A stretch of DNA of 64,000 nucleotides from Bacillus sp. V5-8f (lineage in GTDB: Bacteria > Bacillota > Bacilli > Bacillales > DSM-1321): positions 372,001-436,000 of the forward strand of contig NZ_PGUW01000004.1 in assembly GCF_002863565.1 (NCBI RefSeq). The letters run 5' to 3'. The notes beneath the pieces are model-generated. The model saw only the letters and a list, made by a program, of their open reading frames with translations, ran no database searches and had not been told where the DNA came from. Made by a program: the position numbers and the translations under genes. Position 1 is the first letter of the stretch, and the number at the start of each line of letters is the position of its first letter. Below, piece after piece: positions 26,069 through 35,925 of this stretch.

Positions 26069-27954
26069 AAGTTTTTAGCATAGAGAATCTTGAAAAAATG
26101 CAAGGAGAAAAACTGCTATTTAAAGATATTTCTTTTTCCATAACAGAAGGGGATAAAATCGGAATTATTGGCGTCAATGGAACCGGCAAGTCAACACTGC
26201 TGAATATTATTGCGGGTATCGAGGATAGTGACCGGGGGTCAGTAGACCATCCCAGGGATTATACCATTTCATACTTGTCGCAGGCCCCGATGTTTGAAGA
26301 AGGGCTTTCAGTGCTTGAATATTTATTTGCAGCCGAAACCCCGATTTTCTCTTTAATTAAGGAGTATGAGAAAGCACTTCTATTGCTCCAAAAGTGTCCT
26401 GAGGATGCAAAAGTGCAGGAACGGCTGTTAAAGCTGCAGCAATCCATGGACGAAAACAATGCCTGGGATACAAATGCGAATGCAAAAACGATTCTTACGA
26501 AGCTGGGTCTTTACGATTTTTCTAAAAAGCTTTCAGAGATGTCCGGCGGGCAAAAGAAAAGGGCTGCGCTGGCACGGACGCTGATTGAAAATCCGGACTT
26601 GCTGATTCTTGATGAACCTACCAACCATTTAGATTATGAGAGCATTACTTGGCTTGAGGATTATCTGGTAAAATACCAAAAATCCGTACTGTTTGTAACC
26701 CATGACCGTTATTTTCTTGATAACGTATCAAGAAAAATATGGGAGCTCGCTCAGGGCTACTTGCATGAATACAAAGGGAACTATGCGGATTTTCTAGAAA
26801 GTAAAGCGCTCCGCGAAGAAAATGAATCCGTACAGCGGGCTAAGAAGGAGAGTTTGTTTAAAAAGGAATTGGCATGGATCAGAACGGGGGCAAAAGCGCG
26901 GACCACAAAACAGAAGGCAAGAATTCAGCGCTTTGAGTCGCTAGAAGGAGATCTAAAAGACAAAAACTCGTCGGAAAGCCTTGAAATCGAATTAAATGGT
27001 TCTCGCCTTGGAAAAAAGGTTCTGGAGTTGAAAGATATATCCAAATCATTTGGCGGCCAGCTGATATTGAATAATTTCTCTTTCCTGTTTAAGCCGGGAG
27101 ATCGTATTGGGATCGTCGGTAATAATGGTACCGGTAAATCAACATTGTTGAATATTTTTTCCGGAAGAGTGAATCCAGATGAAGGTGAAATCGAAACAGG
27201 GCAGACTGTGAAGCTTGGGTACTATACTCAGGAAAATGAAGACATGGATGAAAACCTGCGGATGATTGAATATATCCGGGAAACGGCGGAATCCATCACG
27301 TTAAAGGATGGAAGCCACATTTCAGCTGCCCAAATGCTTGAGCGGTTCCTGTTCCCAATGAATACACATGGAACACTGATCCGCAAGCTTTCCGGCGGGG
27401 AAAAACGCCGTCTTTATTTACTCAAGATCCTTATGTCATCTCCAAATGTGTTGCTTTTGGATGAACCGACAAATGATCTTGATACCCAAACGCTCACGGT
27501 TCTTGAGGATTACTTGGAGTCTTTTGCAGGAGTGGTTATTACTGTTTCGCATGATCGTTATTTCCTTGATAAAACCTGCAAGCAGCTTTTGGTTTTTAAA
27601 GGAAAAGGCAATATTGACTTCTATTTCGGCCAGTTTTCGGAGTTTCTTGAGGAATCAAAGGCCCAGGCAGCTGCAGCGGCTAGTCAAAAGCCCTCACCTG
27701 CAGCTACAGCGGCGGTCAATGATAATAAAAAGAAGAAAAAGCTGTCTTATAAAGAAACAAAAGAATGGGAAGAAATTGAAGGGAATATGCAGGAGATTGA
27801 AGACAGGCTTAAGGCCATCTCTGAGGAAATGGCGATTGCAGGGAGTGACTATGCAAAAGTAAAGGATCTCTCTGATGAGGAAAGGGAACTTACAGATAAG
27901 CTGGACGAAATGATGGAACGCTGGGCTTACCTAGCGGAAAAAGTGGAAGGATGA
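26065..27954 (+). CDS. yfmR: ABC-F translation factor YfmR
   Basis: Cytosolic ABC-F ATPase, 629 aa like B. subtilis YfmR, which helps ribosomes past difficult peptides together with EF-P. Two ATP-binding cassettes: Walker A GVNGTGKST and GNNGTGKST, signatures MSGGQKKR and LSGGEKRR, Walker B LILDEPTNHLD and LLLDEPTNDLD. The linker between them is the P-site tRNA interaction motif region. A C-terminal coiled coil follows a Lys-rich stretch (KKKKKLSYKETKEWEE), a Uup-type tail. ATG 26065 overlaps the ypgQ stop. Confidence 0.93.
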   Translation: MKVFSIENLEKMQGEKLLFKDISFSITEGDKIGIIGVNGTGKSTLLNIIAGIEDSDRGSVDHPRDYTISYLSQAPMFEEGLSVLEYLFAAETPIFSLIKEYEKALLLLQKCPEDAKVQERLLKLQQSMDENNAWDTNANAKTILTKLGLYDFSKKLSEMSGGQKKRAALARTLIENPDLLILDEPTNHLDYESITWLEDYLVKYQKSVLFVTHDRYFLDNVSRKIWELAQGYLHEYKGNYADFLESKALREENESVQRAKKESLFKKELAWIRTGAKARTTKQKARIQRFESLEGDLKDKNSSESLEIELNGSRLGKKVLELKDISKSFGGQLILNNFSFLFKPGDRIGIVGNNGTGKSTLLNIFSGRVNPDEGEIETGQTVKLGYYTQENEDMDENLRMIEYIRETAESITLKDGSHISAAQMLERFLFPMNTHGTLIRKLSGGEKRRLYLLKILMSSPNVLLLDEPTNDLDTQTLTVLEDYLESFAGVVITVSHDRYFLDKTCKQLLVFKGKGNIDFYFGQFSEFLEESKAQAAAAASQKPSPAATAAVNDNKKKKKLSYKETKEWEEIEGNMQEIEDRLKAISEEMAIAGSDYAKVKDLSDEERELTDKLDEMMERWAYLAEKVEG

Positions 27955-27960
27955 AGAATG

Positions 27961-27993
27961 GAGCTGCAGGGCGTTGCCACCGCAGCTCTTTTT
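27961..27993 (+). terminator. terminator after yfmR
   Basis: GAGCTGC (27961-27967) pairs with GCAGCTC (27982-27988), followed by T5. Confidence 0.88.
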
Positions 27994-28077
27994 CATGAAC
28001 GGGAAACATGATTTTAACAAACCTCTATGTTAAAATCAGAACTAAAGTCCTTGATACACGTAAAAGGAGAGAAAACT

Positions 28078-29202
28078 TTGAATATTAAGTCAATAGAACC
28101 AACACCAAGCCCAAATACGATGAAAATAAATCTTACCGAAGAGCTTCCTTCAGGCAAAAGTAATAATTATAAGAAAGATAACGCTGATTCAGCTCCCCAA
28201 GTGATAAGAGAAATCCTCCAAATTGACGGCGTAAAAGGTGTCTATCATGTCGCTGACTTCCTGGCCGTAGAAAGGAATCCTAAATTTGATTGGAAAGGTA
28301 TCCTGATAAAAGTAAGGCAGTGCTTTGGCGAGGATGTTAGCAAGGAACAAGGTGAAAACACAACACTCGACCATTATGGAGAAGTGTATGTCTTAATCCA
28401 GCAGTTCAAGGGTATTCCAATGCAAATCAAATTAAACGATGGGATTACGGAAAAACGGTTCGGCCTGCCTGATCATTTCGTCAAAGCAGTCTCAGATGCG
28501 CAGCTGCCTGACGATAATGTAGTCGTTCTCAGAAAGTGGAAGGATTATGGCGTTCGTTATGGCGATATGGAAGCAATTGGTGCGGAAGTTGCTGAAGAGC
28601 TGGTTGCAGCTTACCCGAAGGATCGTTTGGACAGCCTTGTTGAAGCGGCTCTAAACAGCGATAAGAAGGGTCCGATCATTAAGAGAGGCAAGATTAAACT
28701 TACGGACGGACTGCTCAATGACGAAGATTGGGAAAAGCGTTATCAGGCACTTGAACAAATGGATGACCCAACTGTCGAAGATATCCCCTTGCTCGAAAAG
28801 GCGCTTGATGACCCTAAAATTTCCATTAGAAGACTTGCCGTTGTCTATTTAGGAATGATCGAAGACAACAGAGTACTCCCTGCCCTTTATAAGGGCTTAA
28901 ATGATAAAAGTCCTGCCGTCCGAAGAACAGCTGGAGATTGTTTGTCTGATCTTGGTTTTCCTGAAGCGATGGAAGAAATGGCAAAAGCACTATTCGACAA
29001 AAATAAATTGGTCAGATGGAGAGCCGCCATGTTTTTATTTGAATCCGGGGATGAAAGCGTCCTGCCTGCATTAAAAAAAGCAGAAAATGATCCTGAATTT
29101 GAAGTGGCGATGCAAGTTAAAATGGCAATCGAGAGAATTGAAACTGGTGAAGAGGCCAAAGGCTCCGTTTGGAAACAGATGACAGAAACCCGCCAGCAAT
29201 AA
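28078..29202 (+). CDS. ypgR: CvfC/YpgR family protein (Nfu-N domain plus HEAT repeats)
   Basis: 374 aa. The N-terminal 80 residues (MNIKSIEPTPSPNTMKINL...) form an Nfu/NifU N-terminal scaffold domain. The C-terminal part has HEAT-like repeats (ALDDPKISIRRLAVVYLGMI, GLNDKSPAVRRTAGDCLSDL, ALFDKNKLVRWRAAMFL). In S. aureus the homologue CvfC affects virulence gene expression; the biochemical role is unknown. TTG 28078 is chosen because AAAGGAGA is 8 bases upstream and the N-terminus then fits the family. Confidence 0.88.
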   Translation: MNIKSIEPTPSPNTMKINLTEELPSGKSNNYKKDNADSAPQVIREILQIDGVKGVYHVADFLAVERNPKFDWKGILIKVRQCFGEDVSKEQGENTTLDHYGEVYVLIQQFKGIPMQIKLNDGITEKRFGLPDHFVKAVSDAQLPDDNVVVLRKWKDYGVRYGDMEAIGAEVAEELVAAYPKDRLDSLVEAALNSDKKGPIIKRGKIKLTDGLLNDEDWEKRYQALEQMDDPTVEDIPLLEKALDDPKISIRRLAVVYLGMIEDNRVLPALYKGLNDKSPAVRRTAGDCLSDLGFPEAMEEMAKALFDKNKLVRWRAAMFLFESGDESVLPALKKAENDPEFEVAMQVKMAIERIETGEEAKGSVWKQMTETRQQ

Positions 29203-29208
29203 AGAAAA

Positions 29209-29325
29209 GTGGAAGCGCCCTGTATTAAGGAACATCGATTAATTTCTCCCACGTCCTGTGGCAACGCCGGCACTAGCACATCCTATGCGTAGAGGCTGGA
29301 TGCTGGAACTAGACATCAATACTTG
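29209..29325. repeat. candidate intergenic repeat element
   Basis: Non-coding stretch of unusual composition: GGAAGCGCC, CCCACGTCCTGTGGCAACGC, CACATCCTATGCG and GGCTGGATGCTGGAACTAG in series. It is GC-rich compared with its flanks and resembles dispersed intergenic elements of Bacillus genomes. Only one copy is in the window, so repetition is not shown here. Confidence 0.35.
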
Positions 29326-29360
29326 TTGAAAATTTAATACTTTCTTATCTTAGAAAATGA

Positions 29361-29399
29361 AAATGGTTTCCAGACCTGGTTCTGGAGCCATTTTTTTCT
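29361..29399 (+). terminator. terminator of the ypgR unit
   Basis: AAATGGTTTCCAGA (29361-29374) pairs with TCTGGAGCCATTT (29381-29393), followed by a run of T. Confidence 0.88.
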
Positions 29400-29517
29400 T
29401 TTTTTGTCCAATATTTTATCTTAAAAAAATAATATTTTTAAAATTATACGAAAATTATTGAAAATATCTCTAAAGTTTTCTATATTGGAAAGAAAACAAG
29501 AGGAGGCACAAGTACAA

Positions 29518-31215
29518 ATGGCAAAAGATTTAAGAATACGCAGTAAGGTAATCAGTGAAGGGGAGACAAGGGTACCTAACCGGGCGATGCTGCGTGCTGT
29601 AGGTTTTACCGATGAAGATTTCAAAAAACCGATGATCGGGATTGCGAGTACGTGGAGCGAGGTTACTCCATGTAATATACATATTGACGAACTGGCAAGA
29701 AAAGCAAAGGCAGGGGCACGAGAAGCAGGAGGAGCCCCAATGATTTTCAATACAATTACTGTATCTGATGGAATTTCCATGGGTACAGAAGGAATGCGTT
29801 ACTCCCTGCCAAGCCGAGATTTGATCGCGGACTCGATTGAAACAGTGGTCGGCGGTGAAAGCCTGGATGGATTTGTGGCGATCGGCGGCTGTGATAAAAA
29901 TATGCCGGGCTGTATGATGGCAATTGCAAGGATGAACTTGCCAGCTGTTTTCGTATACGGAGGCACAATAAAGCCAGGTAAACTAAAGGGGAATGACGTT
30001 GATATTGTTTCTGCATTTGAAGGTGTGGGCCAGTATAATGCAGGCGCAATTGACAGGCAAGAGCTTCATCAAATAGAATGCCATGTTTGCCCAGGTGCCG
30101 GTTCATGCGGCGGTATGTATACGGCAAACACAATGGCAAGTGCAATTGAAGCATTAGGAATGAGCCTTCCGGGAAGCTCTTCTAATCCGGCAGAAACGGA
30201 TGAAAAGCATAATGATTGCTTCCGATCCGGGCAAGCAGTATATAACCTGCTTGAAAAAGAGATTTATCCGCGAGACATCTTAACGAAGAAGGCATTCGAA
30301 AATGCCATCACAGTTGTTATGGCGCTTGGAGGTTCAACAAATGCGATCCTGCACTTAATGGCGATTGCCCATTCAGCTGAGGTCGATTTATCTTTGGATG
30401 ATTTCAACCGCCTGCAGAAGAAGGTGCCTCATATCGCTGACCTTAAGCCAAGCGGAAAATACGTAATGCAGGACTTGCACAACATCGGCGGGGTGCCTGG
30501 GGTTATGAAGGTGTTATTGAAGGAAGGCTACTTGCATGGAGACTGCTTGACTGTAACAGGCAAAACACTTGCCGAAAACTTAGAGGAGTTCCCGGATTTA
30601 ACAGAAGGGCAAGAAATCATCTCTCTTGATAAGCCGAAAAGAGAAGATGGGCCTCTTGTTATCCTGAAGGGGAATCTTGCGCCTGAAGGAGCAGTTGCAA
30701 AAGTGTCCGGTTTAAAAGTTACATCATTAACAGGCCCTGCCAAGGTTTTTGATGATGAACCAAGTGCAACTGAAGCAATCTTGAATGATGAAATCCAGCC
30801 GGGTGATGTCCTTGTTATCCGCTATGAAGGGCCTAAGGGAGGCCCGGGAATGCCCGAGATGCTTTCAATCTCCGGTATCCTTGTAGGAAAAGGGCTTGGC
30901 GAATCAGTTGCCTTGCTTACCGATGGACGCTTTTCAGGAGGTACGCACGGCCTTGTAATCGGGCATATCGCTCCGGAAGCTCAGGTGGGCGGCCCAATCG
31001 GACTCATAAAAACAGGCGACATCATCACCGTTAATGCAGATGCCCAGGAACTATCCGTTCAACTGTCTGACGAGGAGCTACAAGCCCGGAAGCTGGATTG
31101 GAAAGCGCCGCCGCTTCATGCAAGAGGGCAGCTTGCTAAGTATGCAAGATTGGTATCTTCCGCTTCCAGAGGTGCGGTAACGGACTGGTTTGAAGAAGAA
31201 AAAGCGAAGAAATAA
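29518..31215 (+). CDS. ilvD: dihydroxy-acid dehydratase
   Basis: Fe-S enzyme of valine, isoleucine and leucine synthesis, dehydrating dihydroxy acids to 2-keto acids. 565 aa. Cluster Cys are seen in [13 protein letters not shown] and [18 protein letters not shown]; the C-terminal [14 protein letters not shown] is conserved. ATG 29518 follows AGGAGG at long spacing (about 12 bases). The in-frame extension to 29458 is unlikely. Not adjacent to other ilv genes, as in B. subtilis. Confidence 0.96.
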   Translation: MAKDLRIRSKVISEGETRVPNRAMLRAVGFTDEDFKKPMIGIASTWSEVTPCNIHIDELARKAKAGAREAGGAPMIFNTITVSDGISMGTEGMRYSLPSRDLIADSIETVVGGESLDGFVAIGGCDKNMPGCMMAIARMNLPAVFVYGGTIKPGKLKGNDVDIVSAFEGVGQYNAGAIDRQELHQIECHVCPGAGSCGGMYTANTMASAIEALGMSLPGSSSNPAETDEKHNDCFRSGQAVYNLLEKEIYPRDILTKKAFENAITVVMALGGSTNAILHLMAIAHSAEVDLSLDDFNRLQKKVPHIADLKPSGKYVMQDLHNIGGVPGVMKVLLKEGYLHGDCLTVTGKTLAENLEEFPDLTEGQEIISLDKPKREDGPLVILKGNLAPEGAVAKVSGLKVTSLTGPAKVFDDEPSATEAILNDEIQPGDVLVIRYEGPKGGPGMPEMLSISGILVGKGLGESVALLTDGRFSGGTHGLVIGHIAPEAQVGGPIGLIKTGDIITVNADAQELSVQLSDEELQARKLDWKAPPLHARGQLAKYARLVSSASRGAVTDWFEEEKAKK

Positions 31216-31246
31216 ACAGTAAGTCCACAAAATAATAATGAAATAC

Positions 31247-31283
31247 CCGGCGGGATACAAATTTTCCGCCGGTTTTATTTTTT
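31247..31283 (+). terminator. terminator after ilvD
   Basis: CCGGCGG (31247-31253) pairs with CCGCCGG (31266-31272), followed by TTTTATTTTTTT. Confidence 0.92.
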
Positions 31284-31474
31284 TGGTTATCTCAACGTCT
31301 ATTTTCAATATGTCAACTGGCTGCAGTATTGGTTGTTCTTTAAGATTGTTTAGCGTTTCATTATCTACACAATTATTTAACCTTAAAAATGGTTATCATA
31401 AGCATGAGCTTTGCAGAATAATAACAAGATATAGTATTCTAACACTACCAATGTAATAACAGGAGGTATTTCTC

Positions 31475-31909
31475 ATGTCAATGGCATATGAAGAATATAT
31501 GAGACAAATGGTAAAACCGATGCGGCAGGAGCTCGTCCAGGCCGGCTTTGAAGAATTGACCACGGCAGATGAAGTGGAAACGTATATGGACAATGCCGAG
31601 GGCATAACACTAGTTGTTGTAAACTCAGTTTGCGGGTGTGCGGCAGGACTTGCCCGGCCGGCTGTAACGCAGGCGGTTGTCCGGGCGGAAAAGCAACCCG
31701 ACCATCTAGTCACCGTTTTTGCCGGACAGGATAAAGAAGCCACTGCCAAAATGCGTGAATATTTTGTGGGATATGAACCATCCTCACCTTCTATGGCTAT
31801 CTTGAAAGGGAAAGAAGTTGTTCACTTTATTCCACGCCATGAAATAGAAGATCATTCAATGGAAGCGATCATGGAAAATCTGCTGACTGCTTTTGAAAAA
31901 GAAGTTTAA
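31475..31909 (+). CDS. brxA: bacilliredoxin BrxA/BrxB family (YphP)
   Basis: 144-aa thioredoxin-fold protein with the unusual CGC active site in NSVCGCAAGLARP. Bacilliredoxins remove bacillithiol from S-bacillithiolated proteins after oxidative stress. Proximity to ilvD and ypgR matches B. subtilis yphP (brxA), so that paralogue is chosen over brxB. AGGAGG precedes ATG 31475. Probably transcribed with ypiP, though a hairpin separates them. Confidence 0.93.
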   Translation: MSMAYEEYMRQMVKPMRQELVQAGFEELTTADEVETYMDNAEGITLVVVNSVCGCAAGLARPAVTQAVVRAEKQPDHLVTVFAGQDKEATAKMREYFVGYEPSSPSMAILKGKEVVHFIPRHEIEDHSMEAIMENLLTAFEKEV

Positions 31910-31925
31910 GATATCAATACAATTT

Positions 31926-31954
31926 AGGGGAGTGCCATGGGCATTCTCCTTTTT
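31926..31954 (+). terminator. hairpin between brxA and ypiP
   Basis: AGGGGAGTGCC folds onto GGCATTCTCCT across an ATG loop (31926-31950, one mismatch) and is followed by T5. It would end or attenuate brxA transcripts before ypiP, whose ribosome site begins 8 bases later. Confidence 0.7.
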
Positions 31955-31973
31955 GCTAAACAAGGAGACATAT

Positions 31974-32747
31974 ATGTTTGTAACCACCGCCGGAAGGACA
32001 GATCAAGAATCAATCGCAAAGGCAAGGCACACCGCTTCAGAATTAAAGGTACCATATATTCCGAGGCATAAGCGTTCTGTTGCACAGCTTCAAAAGATGT
32101 ACACCGGGGATTGCTTGGTTGTCGGAAAGGATCGGCTTGATTTATATAAAGAAATGCATAAAGAACCTTTTTTCTTTCACCCGAATGTCGCCATGCTGAG
32201 GATTAAAAGGCTGCTTAAGGGAGAAGAGGACCCTTATGTTTGTGCTGCGGGGCTGCACAGCGGCTCCACCGTTCTGGATTGTACGTTGGGATTAGGTTCG
32301 GATGCCATCGTTGCTAGCATTGTCACAGGAGAGGGCGGAAAAGTACGTGGAATTGAAGAAAATCCGCTGCTTGCCTACGTTGTCAAGCGCGGGTTTGAGA
32401 CATACCTGTCGGGTATACCCCTGATCGATCAGGCGTTAAGGAGGATAGAAGTCTTAGCCGGCGACAGTCTTGATTTGTTAAAGTCATGTGATGATAAAAG
32501 CTTTGATGTCGTTTATTTCGACCCAATGTTTGAAGAGAGCATTATCGAATCAAACGGAATTAGGCCATTGACTAATTTTGCCTACACAAATGAATTAACA
32601 GAAGAGTTATTCGGACACGCAAAACGGGTGGCAAGAAAAAGGGTTGTTATGAAAGACCATTTTCGAAGCCAGAGGTTTGAAAGATTCAATTTTCAGGTGA
32701 ATGTCCGTAAGACATCTAAATTCCACTTTGGTTATATTGAAATATAG
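31974..32747 (+). CDS. class I SAM-dependent methyltransferase, RsmJ-like (YpiP)
   Basis: 257 aa. Motif I LDCTLGLGSDAIVAS and the DPMF motif in YFDPMFEES fit the RsmJ-like rRNA methyltransferase clan. Start ATG 31974 with AAGGAGA; the in-frame extension back to 31893 overlaps brxA and is not needed. B. subtilis YpiP is the likely counterpart. Substrate (RNA) is inferred from the family only. Confidence 0.83.
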   Translation: MFVTTAGRTDQESIAKARHTASELKVPYIPRHKRSVAQLQKMYTGDCLVVGKDRLDLYKEMHKEPFFFHPNVAMLRIKRLLKGEEDPYVCAAGLHSGSTVLDCTLGLGSDAIVASIVTGEGGKVRGIEENPLLAYVVKRGFETYLSGIPLIDQALRRIEVLAGDSLDLLKSCDDKSFDVVYFDPMFEESIIESNGIRPLTNFAYTNELTEELFGHAKRVARKRVVMKDHFRSQRFERFNFQVNVRKTSKFHFGYIEI

Positions 32748-32763
32748 ACTATAGACATGGAAA

Positions 32764-32793
32764 ACGGCAGGCCACTGTTACAGGACCTGCCGT
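32764..32793 (-). terminator. terminator of the gamma-glutamyltransferase gene
   Basis: ACGGCAGG (32764-32771) pairs with CCTGCCGT (32786-32793); T4 follows on the minus strand. It may also act weakly for ypiP. Confidence 0.75.
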
Positions 32794-32802
32794 GCTCATA
32801 AA

Positions 32803-34500
32803 TTAGTAATCTTCCTCATTTAATCCAGTAGCTTTACCTTCCCGGCTGGAATCTGCCGCACCAAACATAGTCCCATCTCCATGATTAATTTGGATCCCCT
32901 GTACATTGCCAATAGGATGAGGGACGTCGTTAAAGGCAAATCCCATTGACTCAAGTCGGCCTTTAGCAACCATATCTATGCCTGCTTCCCATTCGATATG
33001 CGGCCCCATCGGTGTAAAAATGCGGGGTTCTTCAATAGCATCCTTCAGGTTCATATTAAAATCGAGCACATTAATGATTGTTTGGGATACCGAACTTATG
33101 ATGGTAGGTCCGCCTGGCGATCCCAATGTAAGGACAGGTTTTTCATCTTTGAAAATGATGGTAGGGCTTTTGCAGCTTACCGGCCGTTTTCCTGGTTGAA
33201 CCTCGTTCATGCCTCCGGGGATAGAATCAAAGTCAGTAAGCTCATTATTCAAAACAAACCCATATTCCGGTACCATGATGCCAGAACCGAAAGGATGTTC
33301 AACCGTGGATGTGCATGCGACAATATTTCCCCATCTATCATGCACGGTAAAATGGGTTGTCTCGCTCCTTTCAGGTTCTTCAGGCTGCCAGACGACATCT
33401 CTTTGTTTCACGGTATCGTATTTCCACGGGTTTCCAAAATCAATTTTTGCATTCATTGCCTTGAAATCAATGAACTTTCTCCGCTCGGCAATATAGTCTT
33501 TATGAAACAAGCCATTTAAAGGTAGGTCCGCAAATTCAGCATCTGCGAAGAATGCTTTTTTATCAGTAAAAGCAAGCCTCATTGCTTCGGCAATCAGATA
33601 GTATTTCTCCCATGACCTTACGTCGTATTGTTCAAGGTGGAAATCTTCAAGGATTTTGAGGATTTGAAGAACCGTGAATCCCCCAGCACTCGGTGAATAG
33701 GAGGATGCGATCTGATAGCCTTTATAAGTACCCCACATTGGCTTGTCCACTGTAATACGGTAATCGGCAAGGTCTGAAAGCTCCATGAAACCGCCAAATT
33801 CCTTTAAAGCCTTGATGATGCCCTCGCCGATTTCACCTCCATAAAAAGCCTCTATCCCTTTTTTCTGAAGGATGCGGTAAGTGTTTGCCAGCTTTTCCTT
33901 CTTTAGAATTTCTCCTTCCTGTATCCTACGTCCGTTTGGCACAAAAAGGACGTTTGCTTCATCGCCTAATCGGTAATGGAAATTCTCCAACGCGTCAGAA
34001 AGTACCCAATTCACTGCGACACCCTTTTCGGCAAATTCGATCGAAGGCTCAATTAATTCAGCTAGCGTCATGGAGCCATAAGTCTTCCGCGCTTCTTCCA
34101 TTGCCTTCAATATCCCGGGAATTCCTACTGCGGTGGCACTAGTAGAGCGTTTCCTGAAGGGGATCACTTCTTTATTTGCGTCTAAAAAAATTTCTGGATG
34201 TGCAGCTTTAGGTGCCCTTACATGTCCGTCAAAGATTTTCGTTTCATCTTGGCCTTTATTGTAAACCATCATAAATCCGCTGCCGCCGATTCCAGTCATC
34301 ATCGGTTCTACTATATTTAAGGCAAACTGTATGGCAATGGCCGCATCCACCGCGTTGCCGCCGTTCTTTAAAATTTTTTCTCCTACATCGGTCGCTATTG
34401 GGTGGGCTGTCACCACCATTCCTGCATTTCCAGTTGCTGTTTCTCTTTTATAATCACTATTTTTTGATCGTCCCAGGTATTCTTTTTTATCTAAAGCCAT
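32803..34500 (-). CDS. gamma-glutamyltransferase family protein, no signal peptide
   Basis: 565-aa Ntn-hydrolase of the gamma-glutamyltranspeptidase family, which is cleaved autocatalytically before a conserved Thr. The Thr is seen in SETTHFTVHDRWGNIV, and the small-subunit motif LGSPGGPTIISS is intact. The N-terminus (MALDKKEYLGRSKNSDYKRE) has no signal peptide, unlike secreted Ggt, so a cytosolic enzyme like B. subtilis YwrD is likely. Substrates could be gamma-glutamyl peptides. GGGGAGGG precedes ATG 34500. Confidence 0.9.
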   Translation of the reverse strand: MALDKKEYLGRSKNSDYKRETATGNAGMVVTAHPIATDVGEKILKNGGNAVDAAIAIQFALNIVEPMMTGIGGSGFMMVYNKGQDETKIFDGHVRAPKAAHPEIFLDANKEVIPFRKRSTSATAVGIPGILKAMEEARKTYGSMTLAELIEPSIEFAEKGVAVNWVLSDALENFHYRLGDEANVLFVPNGRRIQEGEILKKEKLANTYRILQKKGIEAFYGGEIGEGIIKALKEFGGFMELSDLADYRITVDKPMWGTYKGYQIASSYSPSAGGFTVLQILKILEDFHLEQYDVRSWEKYYLIAEAMRLAFTDKKAFFADAEFADLPLNGLFHKDYIAERRKFIDFKAMNAKIDFGNPWKYDTVKQRDVVWQPEEPERSETTHFTVHDRWGNIVACTSTVEHPFGSGIMVPEYGFVLNNELTDFDSIPGGMNEVQPGKRPVSCKSPTIIFKDEKPVLTLGSPGGPTIISSVSQTIINVLDFNMNLKDAIEEPRIFTPMGPHIEWEAGIDMVAKGRLESMGFAFNDVPHPIGNVQGIQINHGDGTMFGAADSSREGKATGLNEEDY

Positions 34501-34585
34501 TTATAACCCTCCCCTTATTTGATGTTTACTGTGGTAGATGGATATTGTGGATATCTATGGAATGTAAGGCCTAAAAGAAAGAAAA

Positions 34586-34602
34586 CCTTGTCAATGACAA
34601 GG
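34586..34602 (-). terminator. terminator of the 25-aa gene
   Basis: CCTTGTC-AAT-GACAAGG perfect hairpin, with TTTTCTTTCTTTT following on the minus strand. It separates the micro-gene at 34623 from the transferase gene. Confidence 0.85.
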
Positions 34603-34622
34603 ATCAGAGTTTTTCATATTCA

Positions 34623-34700
34623 CTAATCGGCAAATGACAAGTAAACGAAATACATCAGCATTAAAATGCTGAGAAGTGTGATTGCTACAGACCATTCCAT
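34623..34700 (-). CDS. 25-residue membrane micro-protein
   Basis: ATG 34700 is preceded by AAGGGAGTG, and the frame reads MEWSVAITLLSILMLM then YFVYLSFAD and stops, a single hydrophobic helix with a Trp near the start and Asp at the end. A strong terminator follows 21 bases later, so a small transcript unit is credible. Function unknown; too short for the usual gene finders. Confidence 0.5.
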   Translation of the reverse strand: MEWSVAITLLSILMLMYFVYLSFAD

Positions 34701-34948
34701 AATAGGCACTCCCTTAGTAATCATCGTAGTTATTTGATTTAAATTTTTATTCTTATGCATTTCAAATTATGTTAAAGGTGAATATTTAAGATTTCGTTTA
34801 CTACTAGTCTCTTTTTATCCTTTTTTCATTTATTTGAAACACTGGTAAGAAAAATTCGAAATGTGGTCTGCTGGCTTGTATACTTAAGATATATAACGCA
34901 TACATAATTGATTTGGCCGAGGACAATAGATTTGTAAGGGGATAGGCT

Positions 34949-35572
34949 ATGAGAACCACAAACTGGCTGAAGAAAAGCCTTGTTGTATTAGTATCCATAT
35001 TAACGTTCGGGATGGTCACCCCTTCGGATTTCCATTGGTGGGCGCAGGCCGACGGCAAACACCCGAAAAAAGATTCCATCCAGGAAGCGGATGCAGACCC
35101 AAATTATGAGATTCTAGTGACAGAATCACCGGTTTTCTATTCCCCTATAGACAGGGATTCGTTTGTCGAGGGAATGATGCTAAAAGCGGAGGAACAATCC
35201 TTTACGAAATTTGGCAGGAAGATCGCTTCGAAAATCGAAGATGAATTCAGGGGTGCAATTCTACCGAAAATCGAAGAAGCCATTACACAGGTTTCCCTGC
35301 AATTGCCTGAAGAAAAGCTCATACAATTAGCAATATCTGAAAAGCCTTCCTTAGGCAGGGGCGAGAAAATTTTCCACATTTACAATGAGAAAACAAATGA
35401 AGATATCATTCGTTTCCATGTCCGGCAGGAAAAACCACCCCAAGAAGGGTATTGGTTTAACTTTCATTACCATACATTCCATGATGAGTTTTCAAGCCAT
35501 TATGAGCTTGGACGCATATACTGGGATAAGAACACGCCTCCCGCATGGTCTGATGGTTCCAATCTCTCCTAA
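34949..35572 (+). CDS. ypjP: YpjP-like exported protein
   Basis: 207 aa. The N-terminus has a basic patch followed by a hydrophobic stretch (KKSLVVLVSILTFGMVTP), a signal peptide or anchor; the rest is soluble and ends with WFNFHYHTFHDEFSSHYELG. B. subtilis YpjP is the same size and also lies by thyB/dfrA. Function unknown. AAGGGGATAG precedes ATG 34949. Terminator at 35599. Confidence 0.82.
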   Translation: MRTTNWLKKSLVVLVSILTFGMVTPSDFHWWAQADGKHPKKDSIQEADADPNYEILVTESPVFYSPIDRDSFVEGMMLKAEEQSFTKFGRKIASKIEDEFRGAILPKIEEAITQVSLQLPEEKLIQLAISEKPSLGRGEKIFHIYNEKTNEDIIRFHVRQEKPPQEGYWFNFHYHTFHDEFSSHYELGRIYWDKNTPPAWSDGSNLS

Positions 35573-35598
35573 CTCCCAGAATAAAAATATCGCTCAAT

Positions 35599-35649
35599 AA
35601 AACGAGGGGCGGCCAATTTACGGCCATCCCTCGTTTTTTGCAGTTTATC
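35599..35649 (+). terminator. terminator after ypjP
   Basis: AAAACGAGGG (35599-35608) pairs with CCCTCGTTTT (35638-35647), nested GGCC/GGCC inside, followed by more T. Confidence 0.93.
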
Positions 35650-35925
35650 GACTATTTTTACATAAAAGCCTGAATAAAACAGTAAAAACCGTAAAGAAAA
35701 CAGGTGACACTAGTTTACGCTGTCCAAATAGAATTCGCTCGTAGAAAGAGGAATATTCCGAGGAATACGGCCAAGCAAGTTACTTATATCCCAATTAACT
35801 ACACCGCTCTTCCATAAATTTATAAAATAATCCGCTGAAGTTTATTTATGTCCATATGCTATAATTCTAGTAAAATAGCAGAAGTTTTGTGTAAAACGGG
35901 CTTACTTCTTGAAAGGGTTATCAAT
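35650..35925. other. intergenic region before the metalloprotease
   Basis: No gene seen. A TATAAT near 35859 preceded by TATGC suggests a promoter for the protease gene about 65 bases before its start. No clear operator. Confidence 0.4.
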
